Positions 54,095 through 62,653 of a DNA stretch of 64,000 nt are shown in pieces. Numbering within the stretch: position 1 is the stretch's first letter; each line of letters begins with the position of its first letter. A program made the position numbers and the translations under genes. The stretch spans positions 62,001 to 126,000 of the forward strand of contig NZ_SBIW01000031.1 in the NCBI RefSeq assembly GCF_004054195.1, in the 5' to 3' direction. Source of the DNA: Mucilaginibacter gilvus. Lineage in GTDB: Bacteria; Bacteroidota; Bacteroidia; Sphingobacteriales; Sphingobacteriaceae. The notes below the pieces were generated by a model. That model was not told the origin of the DNA and searched no databases. It saw only the letters and a list, made by a program, of their open reading frames with translations.

Positions 54095-54122
54095 CAACAT
54101 GTTCGATAGCGAAACATCTTGT
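54095..54122. repeat. Degenerate palindrome upstream of integrase 2
   Basis: ATGTTCG and CGAAACAT flank ATAG, with one bulged base. It is the counterpart of the palindrome at 32554-32580. Confidence 0.5.
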
Positions 54123-54171
54123 TAATTCTGGTCTCAAAATCGACATTTGTTCACCATAAAAATTGTTACTT

Positions 54172-55401
54172 ATGTTAGAAAAAAGCTTCGGGTTATTATT
54201 CTTTATGAGAAAGCCCAAGAATTACCAAGCCGGGATGTTACCTATTTACCTTAAAATTACTGTAGATGGTCAGCCAAAAGAACTTTCAGCCAAAAGAAAA
54301 TGGGACCCTACCAAATGGAGTACTGCTTCAGGCAGAGCTTTGGGTACTAAAGAAGAATCTAAGGAACTTAATTACTATTTGTGCGCGCTTGAACAAAAAG
54401 TTTATGAAGCAAAGAAACTGTTAATGGAAACTAATAAACCAATTACAGCTATCGCTATCAAAAACATTCTTACCGGCCATGATGAATCACGAAAAATGAT
54501 TTTAGAGTTATTTAAACGCCACAACGAGCAAATGAAGGTACTTACGGGTACAGACTTCGCACCAGGCACTATCGAACGATACAACACGTCTTACGAGCAT
54601 ACTAAGGAATTCATAAGATGGAAGTACAAAGCATGTGATAAAGAAATTAAAGAGTTGGACTATGAATTTATAGAACAATATGCATTTTGGTTGAAAGCAA
54701 TTCGAAAATGCAATCATAATACCACAATGAAATACTTGGGCAACTTTAAAAAAATCGTTTTGATTTGTGTTAAAAATAAATGGTTGCCTGGGGATCCGTT
54801 TGCCAATTTTAAGCTTACTAAAAAAGAGGTGGAAAGAACCGCATTGACCGATATCGAATTGAAACGAATAATCAATAAAAACTTTGAAAGTGAACGTATA
54901 ACCCAAGTTAAGGACATGTTTCTATTTAGTTGCTATACTGGTTTGTCATATGTCGATTTGCAGCAATTAAAAAAAACTGATATTGGGCTGGGGGCTGATG
55001 GGGCTCAGTGGATTTTCACGAAAAGACAAAAAACAAAAATTTCTACAAATGTTCCATTGTTAAAAGCTGCCCTAAATTTATTGTCAAAATATAGTAACCA
55101 TCCAAAATGTAGTGTATCCAATTTGGCCTTTCCTGTTTTGACCAATCAGAAAATGAACGCTTATCTTAAAGAAATAGCTGATTGCTGTGGAATTAAAATG
55201 AATTTAACCTTCCATATCGCAAGGCATACATTTGCGACGACAGTAACGTTGAGCAATGGTGTCCCAATTGAATCAGTATCAAAGATGTTAGGTCATTCTA
55301 ATTTACTTCAGACGCAGCATTACGCCAAAACGCTAGATTTAAAGATAAGTCATGACATGAACCAGTTAAAAAGGAAGTATGATGAAATGGAAAATCACTA
55401 A
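54172..55401 (+). CDS. Tyrosine integrase of element 2 (IntDOT-like)
   Basis: The ATG at 54172 gives 409 residues; a TTG at 54163 is less likely. It is close to integrase 1 along its length: FMRKPKNYQAGMLPIYLKIT versus FYLKKPKNYESGSVPIYMRI in the arm domain, and a nearly identical HIARHTFATTVTLSNGVPIE. Catalytic HxxR, His (MLGHS) and Tyr (QHYAK) are present. The first-Arg site reads YTGLSYVDLQQ, with Ser as in IntDOT. It should act on the same tRNA-Ser site. Confidence 0.94.
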   Translation: MLEKSFGLLFFMRKPKNYQAGMLPIYLKITVDGQPKELSAKRKWDPTKWSTASGRALGTKEESKELNYYLCALEQKVYEAKKLLMETNKPITAIAIKNILTGHDESRKMILELFKRHNEQMKVLTGTDFAPGTIERYNTSYEHTKEFIRWKYKACDKEIKELDYEFIEQYAFWLKAIRKCNHNTTMKYLGNFKKIVLICVKNKWLPGDPFANFKLTKKEVERTALTDIELKRIINKNFESERITQVKDMFLFSCYTGLSYVDLQQLKKTDIGLGADGAQWIFTKRQKTKISTNVPLLKAALNLLSKYSNHPKCSVSNLAFPVLTNQKMNAYLKEIADCCGIKMNLTFHIARHTFATTVTLSNGVPIESVSKMLGHSNLLQTQHYAKTLDLKISHDMNQLKRKYDEMENH

Positions 55402-55985
55402 GTCCGTATTAAAAATCTCTAAAAAAATCACTGCCTTTTAGAAATGAAATACTGTGATCCACGTTTAGAGTCAATTACCGTTAAGAAAACCTTTTATTTT
55501 CTTAACGGTAAAACGGCATCGCACCTCAAATATGGAACTAGCACACGGAGTATATTTTTTTAGAAATGAGTATTGAAAATTGAATGCGAATTTAAATTGT
55601 AGAATTCTTGCAAATTACATTTATGCGAACTAAATTTAAGGCAGAAGGCTCAAAGTCACAACCTTATCAGAATTTTTATATAGGCTTGTTGATTTGAATA
55701 GGATATTAATTCAGTTCATTACCAGCCAGGCATTAATTTCGGGCATGATGTCGCTGATCGTGATCGCTATAATCAATTTTGCCAACCAGTTCTTCTTTTA
55801 TATGGTAGATGCGATCATAACTTTTCACCAAAAAACAATGCCGGTAATATAGGCAGGCAACCCATTAAATTCTTCATTGATCATCATGCCCGGTTAAAGC
55901 AGGTTGCTACTTTGATCTGGTTCCTTGATTCTGCTTTGATGCTGTATGGAATGTGGCTTGGTGATATCCGTTGAAAATTTCTTGT
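55402..55985. other. 584-base gap with palindrome and decayed coding remnants
   Basis: The gap holds a perfect palindrome at 55475-55511. A minus-strand remnant at ~55690-55890 reads EEFNGLPAYITGIVF and, after a frameshift, SYDRIYHIKEELVGKIDYSD, then stops. The parent gene is not identified. Confidence 0.5.
55475..55511. repeat. Perfect 15-bp inverted repeat after integrase 2
   Basis: TTACCGTTAAGAAAA and TTTTCTTAACGGTAA flank 7 bases. It may end the integrase transcript or be a protein-binding site. Confidence 0.8.
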
Positions 55986-56216
55986 ATGAAAGCATTTAAA
56001 ATAGCCTGTTACCTGCTGCTAATAACTTTTATCACTGTTATAGCCATATTTTGCTGGAGAGAATATAGGTTTTATCCGCAACAAGGGCTTTCTGATATTA
56101 CCCAGTCGCAAAATTATCCCTACAGCCGCTATAGCAGCAGCAACGGTAAGGTTTATTATCTTAAAGTCGAATCGGGGTACTTTCTAGATTGCTCAGCAGT
56201 CCCTATTTCTATCTGA
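55986..56216 (+). CDS. Short membrane-anchored protein, possibly truncated
   Basis: The ATG at 55986 gives 76 residues; an in-frame TTG lies at 55971. One hydrophobic segment is at ~5-25 (IACYLLLITFITVIAIFCW). The rest is polar with Tyr/Ser (NYPYSRYSSSNGKVYYLK). It may be the N-terminus of a longer gene cut by a frameshift; no continuation was traced. The function is unknown. Confidence 0.5.
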   Translation: MKAFKIACYLLLITFITVIAIFCWREYRFYPQQGLSDITQSQNYPYSRYSSSNGKVYYLKVESGYFLDCSAVPISI

Positions 56217-56276
56217 TTGTAGCAATAGGTTCGTTTTTTAATTGTTGTTAGAGGTTACTCTAGCCAACAACAAATT

Positions 56277-56816
56277 TTATTTAGTCTCTGATACTAACAT
56301 ATAAAGACGGTTAATTTCAGGATCTAATTTTGCATTAATTGATTTCATCGACGCCATCTCAATAAAACTAAAATTCTGCTGGCCTAAGGTTGGAGAAAAA
56401 GTTTCGCCGGACATGAAACGGATATAAACTTCAGGTGTGATCCAATAATATGCTCGGGTATCGCCATTGTCAGTAATTTTTTTGGTTGGCTGATGGTATT
56501 TGGCTAAAAGAGTCTTCAACACTTTCTTTGTTGTAGCGGTTAGTTGCGTACCCGCATAATAGGAAGTAATCGCACCGCCCGCCCCTGTTATGCGGACTTC
56601 TTCTTCCATATTGGCACCCTCAAAAAGGCAATCAGTTGTATTTTTTACACGATAATCAATAAGCCCTCCCTCTCGCGGGATCTTTTCATGTATAATTGAC
56701 TTCAACAAAACCTCCGGATTTTCGTTAAATATTAAATGGTTGAGATCAACTTTTTGAGGTGTAAAACCGCATGCCGATATTAATAGCGAAAAAACAATTA
56801 ATAATTTCTGATTCAT
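56277..56816 (-). CDS. Hypothetical lipoprotein
   Basis: The protein has 179 residues with a lipoprotein signal (LLIVFSLLISACGF, cysteine 16). The remainder is soluble: LIFNENPEVLLKSIIHEKIP, YRVKNTTDCLFEGANMEEEV, YYWITPEVYIRFMSGETFSP. I do not recognise it. It is divergent from the next secreted protein gene, 26 bases apart, and is likely element-2 cargo. Confidence 0.7.
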   Translation of the reverse strand: MNQKLLIVFSLLISACGFTPQKVDLNHLIFNENPEVLLKSIIHEKIPREGGLIDYRVKNTTDCLFEGANMEEEVRITGAGGAITSYYAGTQLTATTKKVLKTLLAKYHQPTKKITDNGDTRAYYWITPEVYIRFMSGETFSPTLGQQNFSFIEMASMKSINAKLDPEINRLYMLVSETK

Positions 56817-56842
56817 AAGAATTGAATAACCTATAATAATTA

Positions 56843-57469
56843 ATGCTACGAATACAATTTAACCCGGCTAGATTAAAAATGTTCGCATCGAAATTTTTGC
56901 AATCGTTTCAACATAGGATAAACAAACCAATCATCCTGTTCTTTGCATTGCTGTTTTTGCATCACCAGGCGCAATCCTCGTTGATGATGCCACACGAAAA
57001 AACAGCATATAACATCAGCTATTCACCAGTTAAGGCAGATTATGGTCATAAATTTAATTATAAGCCTGTCAGTATGATAATTGAAGGCTTGTATAAAACC
57101 GAGCCTACAAATAATTCTTCTGACAATTGCGAGATATCTGTCAGGCTCATAAAATCTAGAACTGGCTATATATATCGACTTATAACTGGTAATAAAATAT
57201 ATAGCGGTATCCTTAAAATAACTAAAGGCGAAAATCCAAATGAAGTGAATCTATTATTCAAAGGCATTAAATGGGCTTTGAACGAAGGGGATATATCGAC
57301 TTTAAAAGAAGACGAAGATCCGCCAAAAATTAAAACACCCATAGGAATAGATGCCATTCTGAAGAATGATGAAATTTTTATTCAAAACACTGGTAATTCG
57401 ATGAATCACTATGTAAAGCTAGCGTCATGTGATCAAAAATTCATCCGGATGGTAAAAGTGAAAAGTTAA
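56843..57469 (+). CDS. Hypothetical secreted protein
   Basis: The protein has 208 residues from 56843; a second ATG at 56879 gives 196. A signal peptide-like segment is KPIILFFALLFLHHQAQSSL. The mature part is beta-rich (NCEISVRLIKSRTGYIYRLI, KIYSGILKITKGENPNEVNL) and resembles small extracellular domains of unknown function. It has no recognised family. Confidence 0.68.
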   Translation: MLRIQFNPARLKMFASKFLQSFQHRINKPIILFFALLFLHHQAQSSLMMPHEKTAYNISYSPVKADYGHKFNYKPVSMIIEGLYKTEPTNNSSDNCEISVRLIKSRTGYIYRLITGNKIYSGILKITKGENPNEVNLLFKGIKWALNEGDISTLKEDEDPPKIKTPIGIDAILKNDEIFIQNTGNSMNHYVKLASCDQKFIRMVKVKS

Positions 57470-57517
57470 ATCACAAGCGTTGTACAATACTGATCATTTA
57501 ACTTAGGTGCAATAAAG

Positions 57518-58390
57518 TCACCACTGTTCTCTGACAAACCGTTTTAAGGCGTCGGCATCAACCGATTTAAATTTTAAAACCTCGGCTAGTTTTTCCAGCG
57601 CTACACTATAAATATCATTATCCGGATGTTTAGGTTTAGATACCTTGCGACCTTTCCAATCGTAAAAAACTATTTTTTTACCAATTTTACTGTAAGTTAT
57701 ATCGATGCTGTTTTTGCCCATACAAGCTAATTGATAGCCCGATTTAACCAGTTTGATCTCCAGGTTTTCCGGATTGTTTTTGCTGTACATGGTCAAGGTG
57801 TAACCAACAGTTTGATATTTATCCACTTTCCGTACAATATCTACTATTCCCTTTTTTACGGTTACCGGTGTAACCTCAATGCCGCTTTGCAGGCGGCCGT
57901 TAACAAACGTATTTTTCTTGCTTATTGCCGTAAAGCTGTTCTCTGTATCTTTTACCCTACTGGCAGGAAGCAGGTCATTAAAAACCTGGAATGAGCGTTT
58001 CCCGTTCTGATAGAAATCAAAGATGAGCCAGATGTTGGTCCCTGGATAAATAAAGAAACCATTATAAGGCTTTCCGTTCTTCAAATCACCAATGAGATAA
58101 GTATCGGTGATACTATTCGGCATCATCTTAAAATAGGGCCGGGTCAAGGCTGAATAAGTATAGTCGTAAAGGCGTGGTTTTCTGTTGAGTTGTTTTACGA
58201 GTTGGTGCCTGGTGTTGTAGCAATCATAGGTAAGCACATAGCTTTTGGATAATTTAGCGTTGAAATTACATTCCAGATCGTTGCGATGTGTAGTGAGCTG
58301 GTTATTTAAAGTTAAGTAAAGCCGGGCCGTATCCGGTTGCTGGCCGAAGGTGGCAACCGGGATCAGCAACAGCAGAATGAGATACTTCAT
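57518..58390 (-). CDS. Hypothetical secreted protein
   Basis: The ATG at 58390 gives 290 residues with a signal peptide ending at TFGQQ. It is beta-rich in the middle (YVLTYDCYNTRHQLVKQLNR, ITDTYLIGDLKNGKPYNGFF) and has a charged C-terminus (FKSVDADALKRFVREQW). There are phrases like a toxic/antitoxin-type repeat (LKNGKPYNG), but no family is recognised. It is divergent from the next gene. Confidence 0.72.
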   Translation of the reverse strand: MKYLILLLLIPVATFGQQPDTARLYLTLNNQLTTHRNDLECNFNAKLSKSYVLTYDCYNTRHQLVKQLNRKPRLYDYTYSALTRPYFKMMPNSITDTYLIGDLKNGKPYNGFFIYPGTNIWLIFDFYQNGKRSFQVFNDLLPASRVKDTENSFTAISKKNTFVNGRLQSGIEVTPVTVKKGIVDIVRKVDKYQTVGYTLTMYSKNNPENLEIKLVKSGYQLACMGKNSIDITYSKIGKKIVFYDWKGRKVSKPKHPDNDIYSVALEKLAEVLKFKSVDADALKRFVREQW

Positions 58391-58475
58391 AATTGTAAAA
58401 GGATACTTCTGCGGCAATTGTTTGAATATTAATCAGTAAAACTAATGCCGTACCGGGTGGTTATTAATATACATC

Positions 58476-59235
58476 ATGATTAAAACCTATTGTATATTAT
58501 TACTATCAATCTGCATTATCGGTTTAAGCCACGCCCAAATACCTGATACTTATTATGGCGTGGCATTGACCCGGATCACTACCGATGGCTCGACACGTGA
58601 CACCAGCAAATTACTTTATTGCCGAAATATTTCCGGGTCCCTACTTTCGGTTTACACGGTTTCGGAGGGTATTGTTTCGATGGGAACTGCCTATCATATC
58701 AGCGCCAGAAAGTATGGCCTTTATTTATACGTGGCACCTATATTTAGCGGCCAGGTTAAGCCGGATAGTTTACGGATCGATTTTAACGATCTAGAGCACA
58801 CCGTCCTGATCAATACGAAAGATCGCTACGTCCTTTATCCTGCTTACTACGCTTTATTAAAACAGGAAGTTTCCTTAAAGCATTCGGTAATGTCCCTTTT
58901 AGGTTTACTGGCATACGCGATGGGTGATTACCCCTTTGAAGATGCACTTCCTCTAATACGATACACGCCGCACGTGAGCCAACAGATACAACATGCCCGG
59001 ATAGTAACTCAACGTAGTCAGGCCGACCGCAATGATAGCTGGGAATGTGCGTACCGATATAATAAAAACAATAAACTGCTTTCCGTTAGCGCTGCTGACG
59101 GCAAACTGATTCGTTTCCGTAAGCAGGTCAGTTACAAAGGGGGCCGCATTAGTTATATTCGATCTTATCTGAATATAGAATACCGACAGATTACCGATTG
59201 GATCACCAGTTTTACCTATAACGACTGCTTATTGC
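58476..59235 (+). pseudogene. Secreted protein gene truncated at its 3' end
   Basis: The frame opens with a signal peptide (LLLSICIIGLSHAQ) and continues as a beta-rich protein for about 250 residues (SGSLLSVYTVSEGIVSMGTA, YLNIEYRQITDWITSFTYND). From ~59215 the sequence changes to that of a different gene (DUF6904-like), and the frame ends at 59294 with a tail (LLLKWYWCFNLLRLWRFECA) that is not natural. The gene has likely lost its end by recombination. Its original function is unknown. Confidence 0.6.
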
Positions 59236-59457
59236 TAAAATGGTATTGGTGTTTCAATTTATTGAGACTATGGCGATTTGAATGCGCTTTATGAAACAGT
59301 CGATCAAATAGTTAATTCCCTTAATGAAGACAATAAACATCAGAAAGGCCAACAACAATTATTGATGAATTTAGCTTACGAGGTAAGGAAAGCTTACAGC
59401 GGACATCGGCTAATTCAGTACTTACCAAATTCTAACACCTGTTTTGGACACAAGTAA
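59236..59457 (+). pseudogene. Fragment of a DUF6904-like gene
   Basis: In the +1 frame relative to the gene before it, the DNA reads NGIGVSIY, an internal stop (TGA), DYGDLNALYETVDQIVNSLN, and LMNLAYEVRKAYSGHR, ending GHK and stop. This looks like a DUF6904-type protein whose start is missing and which has an internal stop. No functional protein is expected. Confidence 0.55.
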
Positions 59458-59493
59458 CTTTGGTTTGGATACTTTCTTCCGTCATTTACATCA

Positions 59494-59501
59494 TACCTTT
59501 G
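59494..59501 (+). promoter_or_regulatory. Possible -7 box before the SDR remnant
   Basis: TACCTTTG matches TAnnTTTG and lies 22 bases before the ATG of the SDR remnant. The -33 box is not certain. Confidence 0.35.
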
Positions 59502-59522
59502 AGTTAACAAAATCAAAGTAAG

Positions 59523-59747
59523 ATGAGCGATAAACTAGAGAATAAAGTAGTGATTGTAACTGGCGACTCAAAAGGGATCGGCGCTGGAATTGCAAAACAA
59601 ATGGCAGCATCAGGTGCAAAAGTTGTGGTGAATTATGCATCCGGTAGAGAAAGTGCTGACAAGGTCGTAATTTAAATTAAAAAAACCGGTGGGAACGCCG
59701 TTGCGATTCAGGGTGATATGTCAAACATGCGGATGTGATAAAGCTTG
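59523..59747 (+). pseudogene. N-terminal fragment of an SDR dehydrogenase
   Basis: The frame has SDR features: VVIVTGDSKGIGAGIAKQMA (Rossmann glycine motif) and VVVNYASGRESADKVVI. A TAA stop interrupts it at ~59672, and GGNAVAIQGDMS follows in frame. After a one-base shift the SDR pattern continues as ADVIKL up to ~59747, where the sequence turns into an AraC gene. The other two thirds of the enzyme are lost. Confidence 0.72.
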
Positions 59748-60076
59748 ACCTGCTTTCAAAATTTGAGAATAAGTTGGCAGATCATTTTGACAAAGAATCA
59801 GTTACAGGTTCAATTACAGTTAGCAATTTAGCTGAGAAATTGAATGTATCTGCCAGTTATTTGAGTGATATGCTGCGCGCAACAACCGGGCAGAATATGC
59901 AGCAACACATCCACAATATACTTATATACAAAGCAAAGGATATCCTGGCAAATACGAATTTGTCTGCCAGTGAAATTGCTTTCAGTTTAGGCTTTGAATT
60001 TCCGCAATTTTTTAATAAACTTTTTAAAAATAAAACCAGCAGGTCTCCGCTGGAGTACAGGCAATCTTTTAATTAA
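59735..60076 (+). pseudogene. C-terminal AraC DNA-binding fragment fused to SDR remnant
   Basis: From 59748 the frame is the C-terminal half of an AraC-family regulator: DLLSKFENKLADHFDKES, SASYLSDMLRATTGQNMQQH, ASEIAFSLGFEFPQFFNKLF and SPLEYRQSFN. The N-terminal sensor domain is missing, and the first four codons (VIKL) belong to the SDR. It may still bind DNA if translated from a GTG at 59735. It lies 5 bases before the aldo/keto reductase gene, and probably once regulated it. Confidence 0.75.
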
Positions 60077-60081
60077 CAAAC

Positions 60082-61104
60082 ATGCACTATAAAATATTAG
60101 GTAACACAGGTTTAAAGGTATCCGTGATTAGTTTAGGCACCATGAATTATGGCGGTAAGGGGTTTTTTAAGGTCATGGGAGCTTTGGATCAGGCGGAAGT
60201 AGACGAGCAATTTAAGGTGTCGATAGAAAACGGAATAAATTTAATCGATACGGCCAATGTATACTCAGAAGGGTTGTCTGAAGAAATGATTGGACAGGCG
60301 ATTAAAAACCTGTCTATCAACCGGGATGATCTGGTGATTGCAACAAAAGTCAGAGGTGGCATGGGCAGCGGTGTTAATGACCGGGGGCTTTCCCGCAAAC
60401 ATATTATTCAACAGGTGGAAGCAAGTTTAAAACGATTAAAAACGGACTATATTGACTTGTATCAGATTCATAGTGCAGATCCATTAACTCCGATAGAAGA
60501 AACGCTGGAAACACTGGATGCATTGGTTAAAAGCGGCAAAGTGCGCTATACCGGAGCCAGTAATATAACTGCATGGAACCTGATGAAAACACTGGCTCAC
60601 TCCCAATACAACAAGTTGGAGCGCTTCGCTTCTTTACAAGCAAATTACTCTATTGTTGGCCGTGAATTAGAGCGTGAAATGGTTCCACTCTTGAACGATC
60701 AGAAAGTGGGCCTTATGGTTTGGAGCCCTTTGGCGAGCGGTTGGCTAACTGGCAAGTATCAAAAAGACGCCAAAGAAAAAGGAAACGGCAGAATTGATAA
60801 TTTTAAACAGCAATTTATTAACCAGGATCGTCTGCAAGCTATCTTAGAAGCGATGGAACCTATGGTATTAGAAAAGAACAGTTCATTTGCTCAGTTATCT
60901 TTAGCATGGTTACTGCACCAGCCTGTGGTTAGCTCGATTATCATCGGAGCCACCAAAATCATTCAACTTACAGATAACTTAAAGGCATTAGATATCAAGT
61001 TCTCAGCCCAAGAGCTGTCAGTTCTGAATAAAGTTAGTGCGATTCCGGAAGAATATCCCGGAAATGTGGACACTATAATGAATGTCGACAGAAAGGCATC
61101 GTAA
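60082..61104 (+). CDS. Aldo/keto reductase
   Basis: The protein has 340 residues. It is a NADPH-dependent (alpha/beta)8-barrel oxidoreductase: VSVISLGTMNYGG at the start, FIDTANVYSEGLSE-like LIDTANVYSEGLSEEMIGQA (Asp and Tyr of the active site), VIATKVRGGMGSG (Lys), DLYQIHSADPLTP (His) and SSIIIGATKIIQLTDNLKAL at the C-terminus. The substrate is unknown. It is 5 bases after the AraC fragment. Confidence 0.93.
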   Translation: MHYKILGNTGLKVSVISLGTMNYGGKGFFKVMGALDQAEVDEQFKVSIENGINLIDTANVYSEGLSEEMIGQAIKNLSINRDDLVIATKVRGGMGSGVNDRGLSRKHIIQQVEASLKRLKTDYIDLYQIHSADPLTPIEETLETLDALVKSGKVRYTGASNITAWNLMKTLAHSQYNKLERFASLQANYSIVGRELEREMVPLLNDQKVGLMVWSPLASGWLTGKYQKDAKEKGNGRIDNFKQQFINQDRLQAILEAMEPMVLEKNSSFAQLSLAWLLHQPVVSSIIIGATKIIQLTDNLKALDIKFSAQELSVLNKVSAIPEEYPGNVDTIMNVDRKAS

Positions 61105-61684
61105 GTCAGAAGAATATCATTGATAAGTTTAGGTTAGGCCTAAAGTGGCATACTTTAAGGGAAAAATAGCGTAAAGCCTGTCATAATGGGGACAGAATAA
61201 AAATCTTATTAGGAGAGTATCGTAAGAGTTCAATATAAAGTTCAACCTATTCAAAAGAAGTTTGGTATAGTTAATCAAAAATTAAACGGCCGTTAAACAA
61301 ACCATTGGATGTTTCACCAATTGCTGGGCTATAAGCGATTTTATTAATTTGAATCAAACTTAGGGAAGAATAGCAGACCAAAATATCATATTCGCCGGAT
61401 TGGAATGCAACAAGTAAGGTATCTTCAAAGACTTGTATACTAATTTTAGAATTAAAGCAAAAACTATTTTAACGCCGACAGTCTCAAATTTTCCTTAAAT
61501 AAATCCTTGTTTAAATATTTGACAAATATCAATAGTATTTATTAATGAAAATCAAGTAAATGACTACATATAACGTCGTTCTTAGTATATAACTTAATTG
61601 CACTATCAGATTAAAAACCTGCAGGATAAATTCTCTTTTTAATTTCAGTGCAACCTCTTGTAAACTCTAAATTTAAGACGTTAT
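61105..61684. other. 580-base gap with a decayed minus-strand coding remnant
   Basis: On the minus strand 61271-61470 reads KISIQVFEDTLLVAFQSGEY, then ILVCYSSLSLIQINK and ends FNGRLIFD and stop; no start codon is visible. It looks like the C-terminus of a lost gene. No other content was found. Confidence 0.4.
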
Positions 61685-62653
61685 ATGAAAGCAGCGGTAA
61701 TATATAAACCAGGAGGGCCTGAAAATTTTGTATTGGAAGAACGCAAGATGCCTGATATAAAGGCTGGGTGGGTTCTTGTAAAAGTAAAGTCATTCGGACT
61801 TAACAGGTCTGAACTGATGACTCGGAAAGGTTTTTCGCCTGATGTGAAGTTTCCAAGAATTCTCGGAATAGAATGTGTTGGTGAAGTATCAGATGATCCA
61901 TCCGGTGAATTAATTTCAGGACAAAAGGTAGCAGCTTTCATGGGCGGCATGGGTCGAGATTTTGATGGAAGCTATGCTGAATATACTCTTCTTCCAAAAT
62001 CTTTATTGATGCCATTCCAAAGCGAGCTGACATGGGAGCAGTTAGGTTCGCTGCCTGAACTTTTTCAAACTGTATATGGTTCGCTGCATCTTGCCTTAAA
62101 AATTAAAGCTGAGGAAACGATTCTCATTAGAGGCGGAACATCATCTATCGGTATGCTGGCAGCTCAGATAGCTAAAAATAACGGCAATACTGTTTTAGCC
62201 ACAACCAGAAAAAAGGAAAAAACAGAACTGCTACTGAATAACGGAGCTGACCATGTCCTGATTGAGGATGGCCAAATGTCTGTACAATTAAAAAAAATAT
62301 ACCCCAGGGGCGTAGACAAAATTCTGGAACTTGTAGGGACATCTACCCTAAAGGATTCTTTAGAATGTGCCGTAGCCGGTGGAGTAGTTTGTATGACAGG
62401 TATGTTAGCTGAACAATGGACGATTCCTGATTTCGCGCCAATTGATTTTATTCCGGCCACAGTGAGTCTTACCGTTTACGATACGGGCCAAATAAGCGTA
62501 GATCAAAAGAGTTTTCAGAAATTCATCCATGATGTGGAGAACGGAAAAATCAAACTTAGTATCGGAAGGATATTCAATCTTGATGAAATCGAGGACGCTC
62601 ATAAGTTGATGGACAATAACTCAGCCGGGGGAAAAATAGTTGTAATAACCTGA
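61685..62653 (+). CDS. Zinc-binding dehydrogenase/quinone oxidoreductase-like protein
   Basis: The protein has 322 residues of the medium-chain dehydrogenase family. It has MKAAVIYKPGGPENF, LIGIECVGEV-like LGIECVGEVSDD, and the nucleotide-binding motif ILIRGGTSSIGMLAAQIAKN. There are no structural-zinc cysteines, so it fits the zinc-free quinone-oxidoreductase group. It would reduce a quinone or an enone with NADPH. It appears as a single gene in the AT-rich cargo. Confidence 0.92.
   Translation: MKAAVIYKPGGPENFVLEERKMPDIKAGWVLVKVKSFGLNRSELMTRKGFSPDVKFPRILGIECVGEVSDDPSGELISGQKVAAFMGGMGRDFDGSYAEYTLLPKSLLMPFQSELTWEQLGSLPELFQTVYGSLHLALKIKAEETILIRGGTSSIGMLAAQIAKNNGNTVLATTRKKEKTELLLNNGADHVLIEDGQMSVQLKKIYPRGVDKILELVGTSTLKDSLECAVAGGVVCMTGMLAEQWTIPDFAPIDFIPATVSLTVYDTGQISVDQKSFQKFIHDVENGKIKLSIGRIFNLDEIEDAHKLMDNNSAGGKIVVIT

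Larger units (their letters stand above)
53527..54171. other. Junction between elements 1 and 2, no gene
   Basis: This region holds the right arm-type repeat of element 1, the second att core, a hairpin terminator, the arm-type repeat of element 2 and a palindrome. No protein-like frame is seen. Confidence 0.7.
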
